A stretch of DNA of 56,585 nucleotides from Alteromonadaceae bacterium (GTDB lineage Bacteria > Pseudomonadota > Gammaproteobacteria > Enterobacterales > Alteromonadaceae). Within the stretch, counting starts at the first letter, position 1. Each line of letters opens with the position of its first letter. Shown here in pieces: positions 1-8,196 of this stretch. The stretch lies in the NCBI GenBank assembly GCA_015487235.1, contig WFQC01000022.1:1-56585 (forward strand), in the 5' to 3' direction. The notes beneath the pieces were generated by a model. That model made no database searches, was not told the DNA's origin, and saw nothing but the letters and a program-made list of their open reading frames with translations. The translations under genes were made by a program, and so were the position numbers.

Positions 1-65
1 CTTTATCAGTGAAAAGCCCCAGCGGTATTTTCTTCACTAATCGTGCACATCAAATAGGCCTTTAA
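1..65 (+). CDS. nirF: NirF, C-terminal fragment (cut by the window edge)
   Basis: Only the last 20 codons and a TAA stop at 63-65 are present, in the frame starting at base 3. They end SPSGIFFTNRAHQIGL, which resembles the C-terminus of NirF, the beta-propeller protein needed for heme d1 synthesis. The stop lies 2 bases before the nirD start, so the two genes are probably co-transcribed. In Pseudomonas the order is nirF-D-L-G-H-J-E-N, exactly what follows here, which supports the call more than the short peptide does. The rest of the gene, and probably nirS and its cytochromes, should lie to the left. Confidence 0.75.
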   Translation, partial: LSVKSPSGIFFTNRAHQIGL

Positions 66-67
66 TT

Positions 68-574
68 ATGCAATTATCGTGGTTAGAGCAACAATTTATC
101 AATGACTATCAGCGTGACTTTCCACTTTGCAGCGAGCCTTTTAAAGCACTTGCAGCACAATATAATGTTGAAGAGACTGAAGTATTAACCGCAGTAAAAA
201 AATTAGCTGATACCGGCATATTATCACGACTAGGCCCGGTATTTGATCACAAAAAAGCAGGAGCCAGTACGCTAGTAGCGATGGCAGTACCTGACAAACA
301 GCTTGATAAAATTGCTGGAATTGTTAACCAATTTACACAAGTTAATCACAATTACGCTCGCGAGCACACCTATAACCTATGGTTTGTCGTTACCGATAAA
401 GACATGATCAGTTTAAACAAAACTTTAAATACCATTGAAGAAAAAACAGGGCTGCCCTTACTAATACTTCCCATGGAAGCCTCTTATCACATTGATTTAT
501 CATTTAAAGTTGACTTTAACGATATTCAAACAGTTATCGAAAAGCCAGCAAAGCACAAGGAGGTTATCGCATGA
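68..574 (+). CDS. nirD: NirD, siroheme decarboxylase subunit (AsnC/Lrp-like fold)
   Basis: This 168-residue protein belongs to the NirD/L/G/H (AhbA/AhbB) family. These proteins look like Lrp/AsnC regulators but act as subunits of siroheme decarboxylase, which makes 12,18-didecarboxysiroheme in the cytoplasm on the way to heme d1. An N-terminal helix-turn-helix-like part (about residues 10-60, with the RLGPVFDH segment) is followed by a ferredoxin-like part containing VNHNYAREHTYNLWFV. The paralogous nirG product has the equivalent VAHNYKRDHRYNMWFV. The ATG lies 2 bases after the nirF stop, and the gene overlaps nirL by 4 bases (ATGA), indicating translational coupling. D versus G naming follows gene order and is not certain. 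Confidence 0.9.
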   Translation: MQLSWLEQQFINDYQRDFPLCSEPFKALAAQYNVEETEVLTAVKKLADTGILSRLGPVFDHKKAGASTLVAMAVPDKQLDKIAGIVNQFTQVNHNYAREHTYNLWFVVTDKDMISLNKTLNTIEEKTGLPLLILPMEASYHIDLSFKVDFNDIQTVIEKPAKHKEVIA

Positions 575-1095
575 ATCAGCAAAGGTCTCATCTAGCATGG
601 GCTAACACCTTAACGCCTAACCAACAAAATAAACTACGTACACTACTTGAACAAGGTTTACCTTTAGTCTCACAACCTTATTTAGCCTTAGCCACAGCAA
701 TTGATGCTGATGAAACACACGTGTTGAAACAAATAGAAATATGGCAACAACAGGGCTTAATTAAGCGCTTTGGTTTAGTAGTTAAACATCGTCAACTCGG
801 TTATCAAGCCAATGCTATGGTCGTTTGGGATATTGATGATCAAACGGTTGATGATATTGCTGCCAAACTGGCGAAGTTTCCTGAAGTGTCTTTATGTTAT
901 CGTCGCCCTCGCCAGCTTCCGCAATGGCCTTATAACCTATTTTGCATGATCCACGGTAAATACCGAGAACAAGTATTGGCTCAAATAGAAAAAATAACCC
1001 AAACACTGCAATTGCACTCTGTAAATAAAGCGGTACTTTTTAGTAATAAAGCGTTCAAGCAGCAAGGGGCTCGCTATCAACGAGGAGGCAATTAA
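571..1095 (+). CDS. nirL: NirL, siroheme decarboxylase subunit (AsnC/Lrp-like fold)
   Basis: This 174-residue protein is the second member of the siroheme decarboxylase set. It has a helix-turn-helix-like N-terminal part with the IKRFGLVVKHRQLGY segment, then the sequence SLCYRRPRQLPQWPYNLFCM. The same block recurs in the nirH product as SHCYLRPRKLPHWNYNLFAM, so nirL and nirH are a paralogous pair distinct from nirD and nirG. An AGGAGG-like site (aaggaggt, 559-566) lies upstream of the ATG. The start overlaps the nirD stop and the stop overlaps the nirG start (TAATG). It is expected to form a heteromer with NirD; in some bacteria nirD and nirL are fused. The role is inferred from family and context. 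Confidence 0.9.
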   Translation: MNQQRSHLAWANTLTPNQQNKLRTLLEQGLPLVSQPYLALATAIDADETHVLKQIEIWQQQGLIKRFGLVVKHRQLGYQANAMVVWDIDDQTVDDIAAKLAKFPEVSLCYRRPRQLPQWPYNLFCMIHGKYREQVLAQIEKITQTLQLHSVNKAVLFSNKAFKQQGARYQRGGN

Positions 1096-1565
1096 TGACT
1101 TCTACTTATAGCAACATAGCATTAGATGATAATGATAAAAAAATTATCAATGCCTTACAGCATGGGCTTCCTGTATGTGAGCAGCCTTTTTTAGCGCTTG
1201 CCCAACAACTTGAAATAAGCGAGCAAGAAATATTAGCACGATTAGAAAGCTTACTTGAGCAGAAAGTGCTTTCACGGTTTGGACCTATGTTTGATGCAGC
1301 CTGTTTTGGCGGTGCTTTTACGCTAGCGGCACTGCAAGTACCTGAGCAACACTTTGATAAGGTAACAGAAATAGTCAATAGCTTTACACAAGTAGCTCAC
1401 AACTATAAACGTGATCATCGCTATAATATGTGGTTTGTTATTGCAACAGAGTCACAGCAAGAAATTGAACACGTCATTCAAAAAATAGAAGAAAAAACAG
1501 GGCTTGAGGTTTTAAATGCACCTAAACTAAAGGAATTTTATGTTGGACTCTACTTGCCAGCCTAA
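1095..1565 (+). CDS. nirG: NirG, siroheme decarboxylase subunit (AsnC/Lrp-like fold)
   Basis: This 156-residue protein is the third siroheme decarboxylase-type subunit. It carries LSRFGPMFDAACFGG and VAHNYKRDHRYNMWFV, closely matching the corresponding parts of the nirD product, so the two are paralogues. A GAGGAGG-like ribosome binding site (1081-1087) lies before the ATG, which shares a base with the nirL stop. The 3' end overlaps nirH by 26 bases. NirG and NirH probably form the second heterodimer of the NirDLGH complex. The biochemical division of labour between D/L and G/H cannot be read from sequence. Confidence 0.88.
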   Translation: MTSTYSNIALDDNDKKIINALQHGLPVCEQPFLALAQQLEISEQEILARLESLLEQKVLSRFGPMFDAACFGGAFTLAALQVPEQHFDKVTEIVNSFTQVAHNYKRDHRYNMWFVIATESQQEIEHVIQKIEEKTGLEVLNAPKLKEFYVGLYLPA

Positions 1566-2142
1566 TACTGAGCCGCGTGAACCATTAACCGCGCTCGAAA
1601 GGCAATATATTTTATTAACTCAAAGTGGTTTGCCTATTATCGCTAAACCTTATCACTGGCTAGCACGGCAATTAAATATCAGCGTTGAGCAAGTGATTGC
1701 TATGACTAAAAATATGCAAGCACGCGGTATTATTCGTCGTATTGCCGCAGTACCTAATCACTATAAGCTTGGCTATTGCTTCAACGGTATGACCGTATGG
1801 GACATTGAAGATGAACACGCTGAAGCCTTTGGCCAACAAGTAGGTAAACTAGCTTTTGTTAGCCACTGTTATTTACGACCACGAAAGCTTCCCCACTGGA
1901 ATTATAATCTTTTTGCTATGGTTCATGGTAAAAGTGAGCAAGAAATTGCCCAATACCGTAACCAGATCAAAGCATTATTAGCTAAAGTGTTAGTAAATAG
2001 AACACCAGAAAATGGGCAGTTATTTAAAAACTGTGACATGCTTACCAGCACAAAAATTTTGAAAAAAACCGGTTTAAGGCTACAGCATAAAACTATCGAA
2101 GCTCACACGCCGATAAAACAGCAGGAAAATAATCATGTTTAG
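1540..2142 (+). CDS. nirH: NirH, siroheme decarboxylase subunit (AsnC/Lrp-like fold)
   Basis: This 200-residue protein is the fourth siroheme decarboxylase-type subunit and the paralogue of the nirL product, sharing the CYLRPRKLPHWNYNLF-type block. The start at 1540 lies inside nirG but is supported by a good ribosome binding site (aaagga, 1529-1534) five bases upstream. The C-terminal tail after about residue 165 is longer than in NirL and has no motif I recognise. The 3' end overlaps nirJ by 8 bases, so the whole D-L-G-H-J run is translationally coupled. Siroheme decarboxylation is the expected role, based on family and operon. Confidence 0.88.
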   Translation: MLDSTCQPNTEPREPLTALERQYILLTQSGLPIIAKPYHWLARQLNISVEQVIAMTKNMQARGIIRRIAAVPNHYKLGYCFNGMTVWDIEDEHAEAFGQQVGKLAFVSHCYLRPRKLPHWNYNLFAMVHGKSEQEIAQYRNQIKALLAKVLVNRTPENGQLFKNCDMLTSTKILKKTGLRLQHKTIEAHTPIKQQENNHV

Positions 2143-3328
2143 GATCTCACAGCTGCTCAAACACTTAACAAATGACGAACCCTTAGCACCTAAACGAGCT
2201 ATGTCGGGGCCTGTTGTTATTTGGAATTTAATTCGTCGCTGTAATTTACGCTGTCAGCATTGTTACTCCACTTCTTTAGATATTGATTTTAAAGACGAAT
2301 TAACAACACAACAAATTAAAAATACCATTGATGACTTAAAAGTTGCCCAAGTGCCTGTACTGATTTTTTCAGGGGGCGAACCCCTACTACGCCCTGATAT
2401 TTATGAAATCAGTGAATATGCGAAAAATAAAGGCTTCTACGTGGCATTATCAACCAATGGCACCTTGATCAACGAAGATAATATCGCCCAAATAAAAGCA
2501 GCCAATTATCAGTATGTGGGTATAAGTATTGATGGTTTAGAAACATTTCACGATCAATTTCGTCGTCAAAAAGGCAGTTTTAAAGCGTCAATGAAGGCGA
2601 TCAAATTATGTAAGCAAGCAGGCATCAAAGTGGGTATGCGTTTATGCTTAACTAAAGATAATTTTGCTGATCTTCCTGCGATGCTTGATTTAATGGATGA
2701 ATATCAAGTAGATAAATTTTATTTATCACACCTAAACTATTCTGGCCGAGGCAAGCGTAGTGCAGAAAATGATGCTTTTTTTAACATGACCAAACAAGCC
2801 ATGACATTATTATTTGAGCGGGCATGGCAACATATTAATGAAGGCAGAGAAAGTGATTTTGTAACAGGGAATAATGATGCCGATGGTGCTTTTTTACTGC
2901 AATGGGCTCAGCAAAAATTTGCTGATAAATTCCCTAAACGCGTCGCCAAACTAAAACAAAGCTTAATCAATTGGGGTGGAAATGCCTCAGGGGTTAATGT
3001 GGCAAATATTGACAATACTGGTACTATTCATCCTGACACTTATTGGTGGGATCATGCAATTGGTAATGTTAAAACCGATAAATTTTCTGATATTTGGCAG
3101 AATACCCAAGATCCCTTAATGCTTGGCTTTCGCCAAAAACCTCGTCCAGTAAAAGGTCGTTGCCGTCAATGTCAGTATTTAGCCATTTGTGGTGGCAATA
3201 CACGTACCCGTGCTTTTGCACAAACGGGTGATGTTTGGTCTGAAGATCCTGGCTGCTACTTAAGTGATCAAGAAATAGGTCTAAAGGATCAACAAAATAA
3301 AGCTATTGACATAGTTGAATTAACTTAG
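2135..3328 (+). CDS. nirJ: NirJ, radical SAM enzyme of heme d1 biosynthesis
   Basis: This 397-residue radical S-adenosylmethionine protein carries the CxxxCxxC cluster motif as CNLRCQHC (C36, C40, C43), followed by a FSGGEPLLRPD segment typical of the SAM-binding region. The C-terminal part has further cysteines (CRQCQYLAIC and a later CY), consistent with a SPASM/Twitch-type auxiliary iron-sulfur cluster. NirJ acts on didecarboxysiroheme, removing the propionates at C3 and C8 on the way to the dioxo groups of heme d1. It lies between nirH and nirE as in Pseudomonas. An alternative would be AhbC/AhbD of alternative heme synthesis, but nirE, nirN and nirF as neighbours favour NirJ. Confidence 0.92.
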   Translation: MFRISQLLKHLTNDEPLAPKRAMSGPVVIWNLIRRCNLRCQHCYSTSLDIDFKDELTTQQIKNTIDDLKVAQVPVLIFSGGEPLLRPDIYEISEYAKNKGFYVALSTNGTLINEDNIAQIKAANYQYVGISIDGLETFHDQFRRQKGSFKASMKAIKLCKQAGIKVGMRLCLTKDNFADLPAMLDLMDEYQVDKFYLSHLNYSGRGKRSAENDAFFNMTKQAMTLLFERAWQHINEGRESDFVTGNNDADGAFLLQWAQQKFADKFPKRVAKLKQSLINWGGNASGVNVANIDNTGTIHPDTYWWDHAIGNVKTDKFSDIWQNTQDPLMLGFRQKPRPVKGRCRQCQYLAICGGNTRTRAFAQTGDVWSEDPGCYLSDQEIGLKDQQNKAIDIVELT

Positions 3329-3336
3329 GAATTATA

Positions 3337-4194
3337 ATGACTATTACCGAATTTCCCCCCAAATTAAGTCATAACAAAAGTAGCGCAATATTAAATGCCG
3401 GAGAAGTTGCTTTAGTCGGTTCTGGCCCTGGTGACGTTGAATTACTGACCCTACGCGCTTTACGCTTTATCGAACAAGCAGATATTACCATTTATGATCG
3501 CCTCGTCAGTGATGAAATATTAGCACTATTACCTGAAAATGCTGAAAAGTTTTATGTTGGCAAAGAACAAGCTAAGCATTGTGTACCACAAGATAAAATT
3601 AACCAATTACTGTTAGAACATGCCAAATTAGGTAAACGAGTTTTACGGTTAAAAGGTGGCGACCCTTTTATTTTTGGTCGTGGTGGTGAAGAAGCAGAAT
3701 TTTTATTGCAAAACGGTGTTAACTGTCATATTTGTCCCGGTATTACTGCAGCCTCAGGCTGTACTAGCTATGCAGGCATTCCATTAACGCATCGAGGTGT
3801 CGCTCAAGGTTGTACTTTTATTACGGGTCATATGCAAAATAATGGTCAACTTAATTTGCCATGGCAAAATTTAGTGTCAACCCAGCAAACTGTCGTTTTT
3901 TATATGGGAATAAATACCTTAGATAAAATTACCGAACAACTTATTGCACATGGTCGCACGCCTGAAACACCCGCCGCATTGATTCGCAAAGGCACTCAAA
4001 CCGAACAACAAGTCTTTAGAGGGCAGTTAGCGCAATTAAGTAACTTAGTAAAGCAACATAATATTACTCCACCAACCTTGATTGTTATTGGTGAAGTGGT
4101 CGATCAACTGACCACTGAGCAACTAAGCACACCAGGATTTTTATCCGCAAAAGAATACAAACATGCGAAGACGAATAACATAAAACAAGCTTAG
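3337..4194 (+). CDS. nirE: NirE, uroporphyrinogen-III C-methyltransferase (SUMT)
   Basis: This 285-residue tetrapyrrole methylase methylates uroporphyrinogen III at C2 and C7 with S-adenosylmethionine to give precorrin-2, the entry point for siroheme and heme d1. Visible family motifs are VGSGPGDVELLTLRAL near residues 28-43, YDRLVSDEIL, RLKGGDPFIFGRGGEE and PGITAASGC. It has the length of single-domain SUMT, without the dehydrogenase/ferrochelatase domain of CysG, so conversion to siroheme must be done by an enzyme outside the window. A ribosome binding site (agga, 3328-3331) precedes the ATG, 8 bases after the nirJ stop. A cobA role is possible, but the operon position points to nirE. Confidence 0.92.
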   Translation: MTITEFPPKLSHNKSSAILNAGEVALVGSGPGDVELLTLRALRFIEQADITIYDRLVSDEILALLPENAEKFYVGKEQAKHCVPQDKINQLLLEHAKLGKRVLRLKGGDPFIFGRGGEEAEFLLQNGVNCHICPGITAASGCTSYAGIPLTHRGVAQGCTFITGHMQNNGQLNLPWQNLVSTQQTVVFYMGINTLDKITEQLIAHGRTPETPAALIRKGTQTEQQVFRGQLAQLSNLVKQHNITPPTLIVIGEVVDQLTTEQLSTPGFLSAKEYKHAKTNNIKQA

Positions 4195-4202
4195 GCATAA
4201 CT

Positions 4203-5804
4203 ATGAAGAATACCTTTATTGTAAGCACATTATGTGCAGCGCTGTTTTCCAGCATTGCTTTAGCGCAATCTTCAATAACAGTAAATAATAATCAACACCA
4301 TAAAGCAGAAAAACTCTACCAAGATAATTGTCAATCTTGTCATGGGGTAGATCGTCTCGGCGCAATGGGGCCAGCATTATTTCCTGAAAATTTATCGCGA
4401 TTAAGAAAACCTAAAGCGATTAAAGTCATTGAGAATGGCCGCTTGGCAACCCAAATGCCAAGCTTTAAAGATAAACTCAGTCAAAGTGACATAAAAACCT
4501 TAGTTGACTATATCTACAGCCCCGCTAAAGTCGCTCCTAAATGGACACTTACCGATATAAAAGCAAGCCATGTGCAACACTTTGATCAAACTAAATTAGG
4601 TAATAAACCACTGTTTAACGCAGATCCAATGAATTTATTTATTGTGGTTGAGCTTGGCGATCATTCAGCGACATTACTTAATGGCGATACTTTTGAACCG
4701 ATAACGCGCTTTAAAACTCGTTTTGCCTTACATGGCGGCCCTAAATATTCACCCGATGGACGTTTTGTTTACTTTGCTTCACGTGACGGTTGGATCAGTA
4801 AATACGATATTTACAATATGAAAACCATCGTTGAGGTACGAGCAGGCATAAATACTCGTAATTTAGCTGTTTCAAGTGATGGAAAATATGCCATTGTGGG
4901 TAATTATTTACCCCACAATATCGTTATTTTAGATACAGCGACATTACAGCCAATTAAAGTGGTTGAAACCATAGATCAAAATGGTAAAAGCTCGCGCGTA
5001 AGCGCCGTTTACAATGCCCCTCCGCGCCATAGTTTTATTATCGCCTTAAAAGACGTTAAAGAAGTTTGGGAAATTCCTTATGATGATCAAGGTGGTGTAG
5101 ATGTTTATAAAGGCTGGGCACACGATTACCGTAAAGATAGCGGCGAAGGTAAAATAGAAAATTGGAAAGTTGAAGAAAAGTTTCCTATTCGACGTATTCG
5201 CACTGAAGATTACCTTGATGACTTTTTCTTTGATCCTGATTATATCAACCTTATTGGGGCTTCTCGTGACAGTCAAAATGGGCAAGTGATCAATCTAGAT
5301 ACCAAGAAAAAGGTTGCCACAATAGAAATGGCAGGTATGCCACATTTAGGCTCTGGCATAACTTGGGAATATCAAGGTAAACAGGTATTTGCATCACCTA
5401 ATATAAAAGAAGGTCGTGTTACGGTTATTGATATGGATAACTGGCAAGTGATCAAAGAAATTAAAACCGATGGCCCCGGCTTTTTCATGCGTAGCCACAG
5501 TAAGTCACCGTATGCTTGGGTTGATGTTTTTTTTGGCCCTAACAAAGAAAAAGTGCATATTATCAAAAAAGACACTTTAGAAATTGTGAAAACAATTGCG
5601 CCAGCACCGGGAAAGACAGCTGCTCATGTCGAGTTTACTAAAGATGGTAATTATGTCTTATTAAGTATTTGGGATAATGATGGCGCACTTATTGTGTATG
5701 ATGCCAACACGCTTAAAGAAATTAAACGTTTGCCAATGAAAAAACCTTCAGGTAAGTATAACGTTTATAATAAAACCCATTATGATCGTGGCACAAGCCA
5801 TTAA
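4203..5804 (+). CDS. nirN: NirN, periplasmic c/d1-type cytochrome, dihydro-heme d1 dehydrogenase
   Basis: This 533-residue protein has a signal peptide (residues 1-21, ending ALA), a cytochrome c domain with the heme motif CQSCH (C43, C46, H47) and a possible axial methionine in ATQMPSF, then a cytochrome cd1-type eight-bladed propeller that fills the rest of the protein. NirN carries out the last step of heme d1 synthesis, making the acrylate double bond from dihydro-heme d1, and helps deliver the cofactor to NirS. NirS itself shares this architecture and is an alternative, but the terminal position after nirE matches nirN of the Pseudomonas operon. It starts 8 bases after nirE and is the last gene of the operon. 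Confidence 0.85.
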   Translation: MKNTFIVSTLCAALFSSIALAQSSITVNNNQHHKAEKLYQDNCQSCHGVDRLGAMGPALFPENLSRLRKPKAIKVIENGRLATQMPSFKDKLSQSDIKTLVDYIYSPAKVAPKWTLTDIKASHVQHFDQTKLGNKPLFNADPMNLFIVVELGDHSATLLNGDTFEPITRFKTRFALHGGPKYSPDGRFVYFASRDGWISKYDIYNMKTIVEVRAGINTRNLAVSSDGKYAIVGNYLPHNIVILDTATLQPIKVVETIDQNGKSSRVSAVYNAPPRHSFIIALKDVKEVWEIPYDDQGGVDVYKGWAHDYRKDSGEGKIENWKVEEKFPIRRIRTEDYLDDFFFDPDYINLIGASRDSQNGQVINLDTKKKVATIEMAGMPHLGSGITWEYQGKQVFASPNIKEGRVTVIDMDNWQVIKEIKTDGPGFFMRSHSKSPYAWVDVFFGPNKEKVHIIKKDTLEIVKTIAPAPGKTAAHVEFTKDGNYVLLSIWDNDGALIVYDANTLKEIKRLPMKKPSGKYNVYNKTHYDRGTSH

Positions 5805-5826
5805 TAATAAAGCTCTACGACTTTTT

Positions 5827-5867
5827 ACCGTTGAAAATTGTTCAAAATAACCATAATTTTCAACGGT
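5827..5867. terminator. 13-bp inverted repeat between nirN and the convergent gene
   Basis: A perfect 13-bp stem (accgttgaaaatt at 5827-5839, complement at 5855-5867) with a 15-base loop lies in the 106-bp gap between nirN and the oppositely oriented gene ending at 5911. The position suits a terminator for the nir operon, but no T-tract follows the stem on either strand, so intrinsic termination is uncertain. Confidence 0.45.
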
Positions 5868-5910
5868 CAACAGGCGCTAATGATAAAGCAATAAAAGTAA
5901 TTAGCGTGTA

Positions 5911-6378
5911 CTAGCGGCTTTTATTGTCAGTCAAAATAGTATTAGCTATTTCAGCTGACTTACTAATATAAGTAACACAACGTTGGTGTAGTTTGTCTTT
6001 CATAAAGCGTGTTTGCCCTTCACTTGTGCCTAAGTCACAACCTAATAGTTCATGACAGTTTTTGCTACCAAAAGCATTCTCAAATTCATGTACTAGTCTA
6101 GTTGTTGCCTGATAAGCGTCTTCTACTGAATCATTAGGATCATCTCGCCCTAATAAAGCACTTAACCCCATAATACCGCCAGTTAATGCGCCACACGTAC
6201 CACATGTACCCGACATACCACTACAAAAAGCAGTCGCAGCTTTAGTAAGTAATTTTGATTCTACCCCTTGAGTTTCAGTAATGGCGATCACAGTTGTTTC
6301 AGCACAATACATTCCTTTTTTTAGGTTGTTTTTAACCACGGTTTGTATTTCATTGTTATTAATATTTTTCAAAATCAT
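5911..6378 (-). CDS. C_GCAxxG_C_C family protein, putative redox/metal protein
   Basis: This 155-residue protein fits the C_GCAxxG_C_C family (Pfam PF09719), small proteins with conserved cysteines and no firmly established function, suspected to be redox or metal binding. The signature part is FCSGMSGTCGTCGALTGG (about residues 51-68), with further cysteines at C24 (MYCAET), at NCHELLGCDLGT and near the C-terminus (QRCVTY). No signal peptide is seen, so it is likely cytoplasmic. The start is unsettled: GAGG lies only one base before the ATG at 6378, whereas the TTG of codon 3 has normal spacing. It is convergent with nirN, so a link to denitrification is only by proximity. Confidence 0.7.
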   Translation of the reverse strand: MILKNINNNEIQTVVKNNLKKGMYCAETTVIAITETQGVESKLLTKAATAFCSGMSGTCGTCGALTGGIMGLSALLGRDDPNDSVEDAYQATTRLVHEFENAFGSKNCHELLGCDLGTSEGQTRFMKDKLHQRCVTYISKSAEIANTILTDNKSR

Positions 6379-6412
6379 ACCTCAAAATTATATTGCTCAC
6401 TCACCACACTTT

Positions 6413-7063
6413 TTATTGTTTGATCCACTGTTTTACCGGTACAACCCATTCATTAATAGGTTGATAAAAAGCGCCATGCTCTTTACCTGTAGAAATAGCA
6501 AGCTCTTTAAAATCAGTAACCGTTTTACTTCTATCAATTAAAAACTGGCAAGAGCCTATACGATCTGACGTTTCATAAATAGATAAAACCCGCCCATAAA
6601 CTTTAATGCTTGGTGAGTTTTTAATAAAGTTTGAGCAACCAGCCAAAATAATTAGGTTAATTTTATCATTAGCTAATAAGCTTGATGTTAAGATACTAAT
6701 AGCTCCCCCTTGCGAAAAGCCAAGTAAATAAATATTTTCAGGCTTCACCCCTTGCGCTAATAATGTTTCAATATCGTTAGCCAGTTTCTTAACAAATATT
6801 TTGGTTTTAATATTTTTAGAGCGATGATAGGCCACTAAGTTATAGCTTTTATCTGCCAACTTTTCTTTTATTGCTGGAAAATCATAAACACCCCAACGAG
6901 GGTGCACAGGTTTAGGGTTTTCTCCTTCAACAATATAACCGTGTGAATAGAATACATATTTTTCATCTACTTTGATGTTCTGAGGAAAATCGGTAAAGAC
7001 TTCACCAGCAAAAGCGATAAAATGGGTAATGACCAGTAAAGTTATGATTATTATTTTTTTCAT
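6413..7063 (-). CDS. Secreted alpha/beta-hydrolase, phospholipase/carboxylesterase-like
   Basis: This 216-residue protein has an N-terminal signal peptide (residues 1-19) and an alpha/beta-hydrolase core. The nucleophile elbow is GFSQGG with S117; plausible partners are D167 (YETSDRIG) and H196 (GKEHGAF), giving a complete catalytic triad. The N-terminal YSHGYIVEG fits the oxyanion-hole region. The substrate is unknown, with short-chain esters or lipids the family guess. A strong ribosome binding site (aagggg) precedes the ATG at 7063. It runs in the same direction as the C_GCAxxG_C_C gene 34 bases downstream, so the two may be co-transcribed. Confidence 0.7.
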   Translation of the reverse strand: MKKIIIITLLVITHFIAFAGEVFTDFPQNIKVDEKYVFYSHGYIVEGENPKPVHPRWGVYDFPAIKEKLADKSYNLVAYHRSKNIKTKIFVKKLANDIETLLAQGVKPENIYLLGFSQGGAISILTSSLLANDKINLIILAGCSNFIKNSPSIKVYGRVLSIYETSDRIGSCQFLIDRSKTVTDFKELAISTGKEHGAFYQPINEWVVPVKQWIKQ

Positions 7064-7123
7064 TTTATTCCCCTTAGTTATGTGAGGGTGTGTTGAATAT
7101 TCAAAACAGCATATAGTGTTAAA

Positions 7124-7750
7124 TCAACGCCCTCTCATTAATTGTTGATCATGATACTTACTTAAAAATACCAGTGCAGTTATAGCACCAATTAAGGCTA
7201 ATGCCATATCAGATTGTGTATCCCAAATGTAACCTTGTGTACCAAGAAAAGCTTCCGCATTTTCACCGGTTAGTAAAGCAACCCACCATTCAATTAATTC
7301 ATAAAAAGCACTAAAGGCAAGGCAAATACTAATAACAAATGTATTTAACCATAGCTTACCATTAACAACCTGCTTTCTTATAAGTATTTCTCGCGCTAAT
7401 ATTGCAGGCATAAATCCTTGGAAAAAGTGCCCAACCTTATCATAGTTGTTGCGCTCTAAGGCAAAGACGTCTTTTATGGAGTCAAATAACGGTACTTGTG
7501 CATAAGTATAATGACCACCGATCATCAAAATAAGGCTATGAATTAAAATTAAACTATAAAGCAAAGGGGTTAGCGGAAAAGAGCGATAAGTAAATACAAT
7601 TAAAATAACGCCTAATATCGCCGGAATAACTTCTAAAAGCCATGTAAATTGATCTTTAGGATTAATACCTGACCATATCAAACCCGCGAAAAAAATGCTC
7701 ATCCAGAGAATTTTCAAGCTAGCCGAAGCCGTAACCTGTGAAGCGTTCAT
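7124..7750 (-). CDS. DUF2238 inner-membrane protein (YjdF-like)
   Basis: This 208-residue integral membrane protein has about six hydrophobic segments and the conserved block KVGHFFQGFMPAILAREIL, followed by SAFYELIEWW and GTQGYIWDTQSDMALALIGA, all typical of the DUF2238/YjdF family. The function of the family is not established; conserved His, Glu and Asp residues within the membrane suggest metal or proton chemistry, but that is speculation. Its ATG lies right next to the stop of the upstream acetyltransferase gene, so the pair forms a two-gene operon. Confidence 0.8.
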   Translation of the reverse strand: MNASQVTASASLKILWMSIFFAGLIWSGINPKDQFTWLLEVIPAILGVILIVFTYRSFPLTPLLYSLILIHSLILMIGGHYTYAQVPLFDSIKDVFALERNNYDKVGHFFQGFMPAILAREILIRKQVVNGKLWLNTFVISICLAFSAFYELIEWWVALLTGENAEAFLGTQGYIWDTQSDMALALIGAITALVFLSKYHDQQLMRGR

Positions 7751-7751
7751 A

Positions 7752-8165
7752 CTAGAGTTCCTTACTCATATAATATTTACAGCCTGTTTTAGGGTAATTT
7801 TTTTGCACCCATTCAATCTTGTAGCCTTGTTTTTTATAAAACGGCATAGCTTGAAAATTTAGGGTATCAAGTAAGCATATGTTACAACCGCGGGCTTTTC
7901 CTGCTTTTTCTATTTGCTGTAAAATTTGACGACCGATATTCTGACCACGCTGATGCTCAACAACCCACAAGGTTTTTAATAAGAGCCAGTTGCCAAAAGT
8001 ACGTGCTACAGCACCAGCCATTACTTCACCTTGATCATCTTTAATTTGTACCGCAAGGTGTTTACGTTCACTTACTTCCCAATTTTGCCAATTAAATTCA
8101 CTAATTTTTTGATCAAAATAATCAATTAAACTTTGATCGGGCTGCTCAATAACATCAATATTCAT
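7752..8165 (-). CDS. GNAT family N-acetyltransferase
   Basis: This 137-residue single-domain protein has the GNAT acetyl-CoA-binding signature RGQNIGRQILQQIEKAGKAR (about residues 74-93), preceded by a beta strand ending LWVVEH and followed by LLDTLNFQAMPFYKKQGY, the usual late strand and loop of the family. The substrate cannot be predicted. AGGA lies about 10 bases before the ATG. It is coupled to the DUF2238 gene downstream. A MITE-like element begins 32 bases upstream of the start, so its promoter may lie partly in or near that element. Confidence 0.85.
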   Translation of the reverse strand: MNIDVIEQPDQSLIDYFDQKISEFNWQNWEVSERKHLAVQIKDDQGEVMAGAVARTFGNWLLLKTLWVVEHQRGQNIGRQILQQIEKAGKARGCNICLLDTLNFQAMPFYKKQGYKIEWVQKNYPKTGCKYYMSKEL

Positions 8166-8196
8166 GGGCTATAAGTCCTATAAAAATAAAGCTACT

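Noticed and set aside
4203-5804. Reading this gene as nirS (nitrite reductase itself)
   Set aside because: The c-d1 architecture is shared, but the position at the end after nirE and the flow of the operon match nirN; confirmation would need a check of the NirS active-site histidines.
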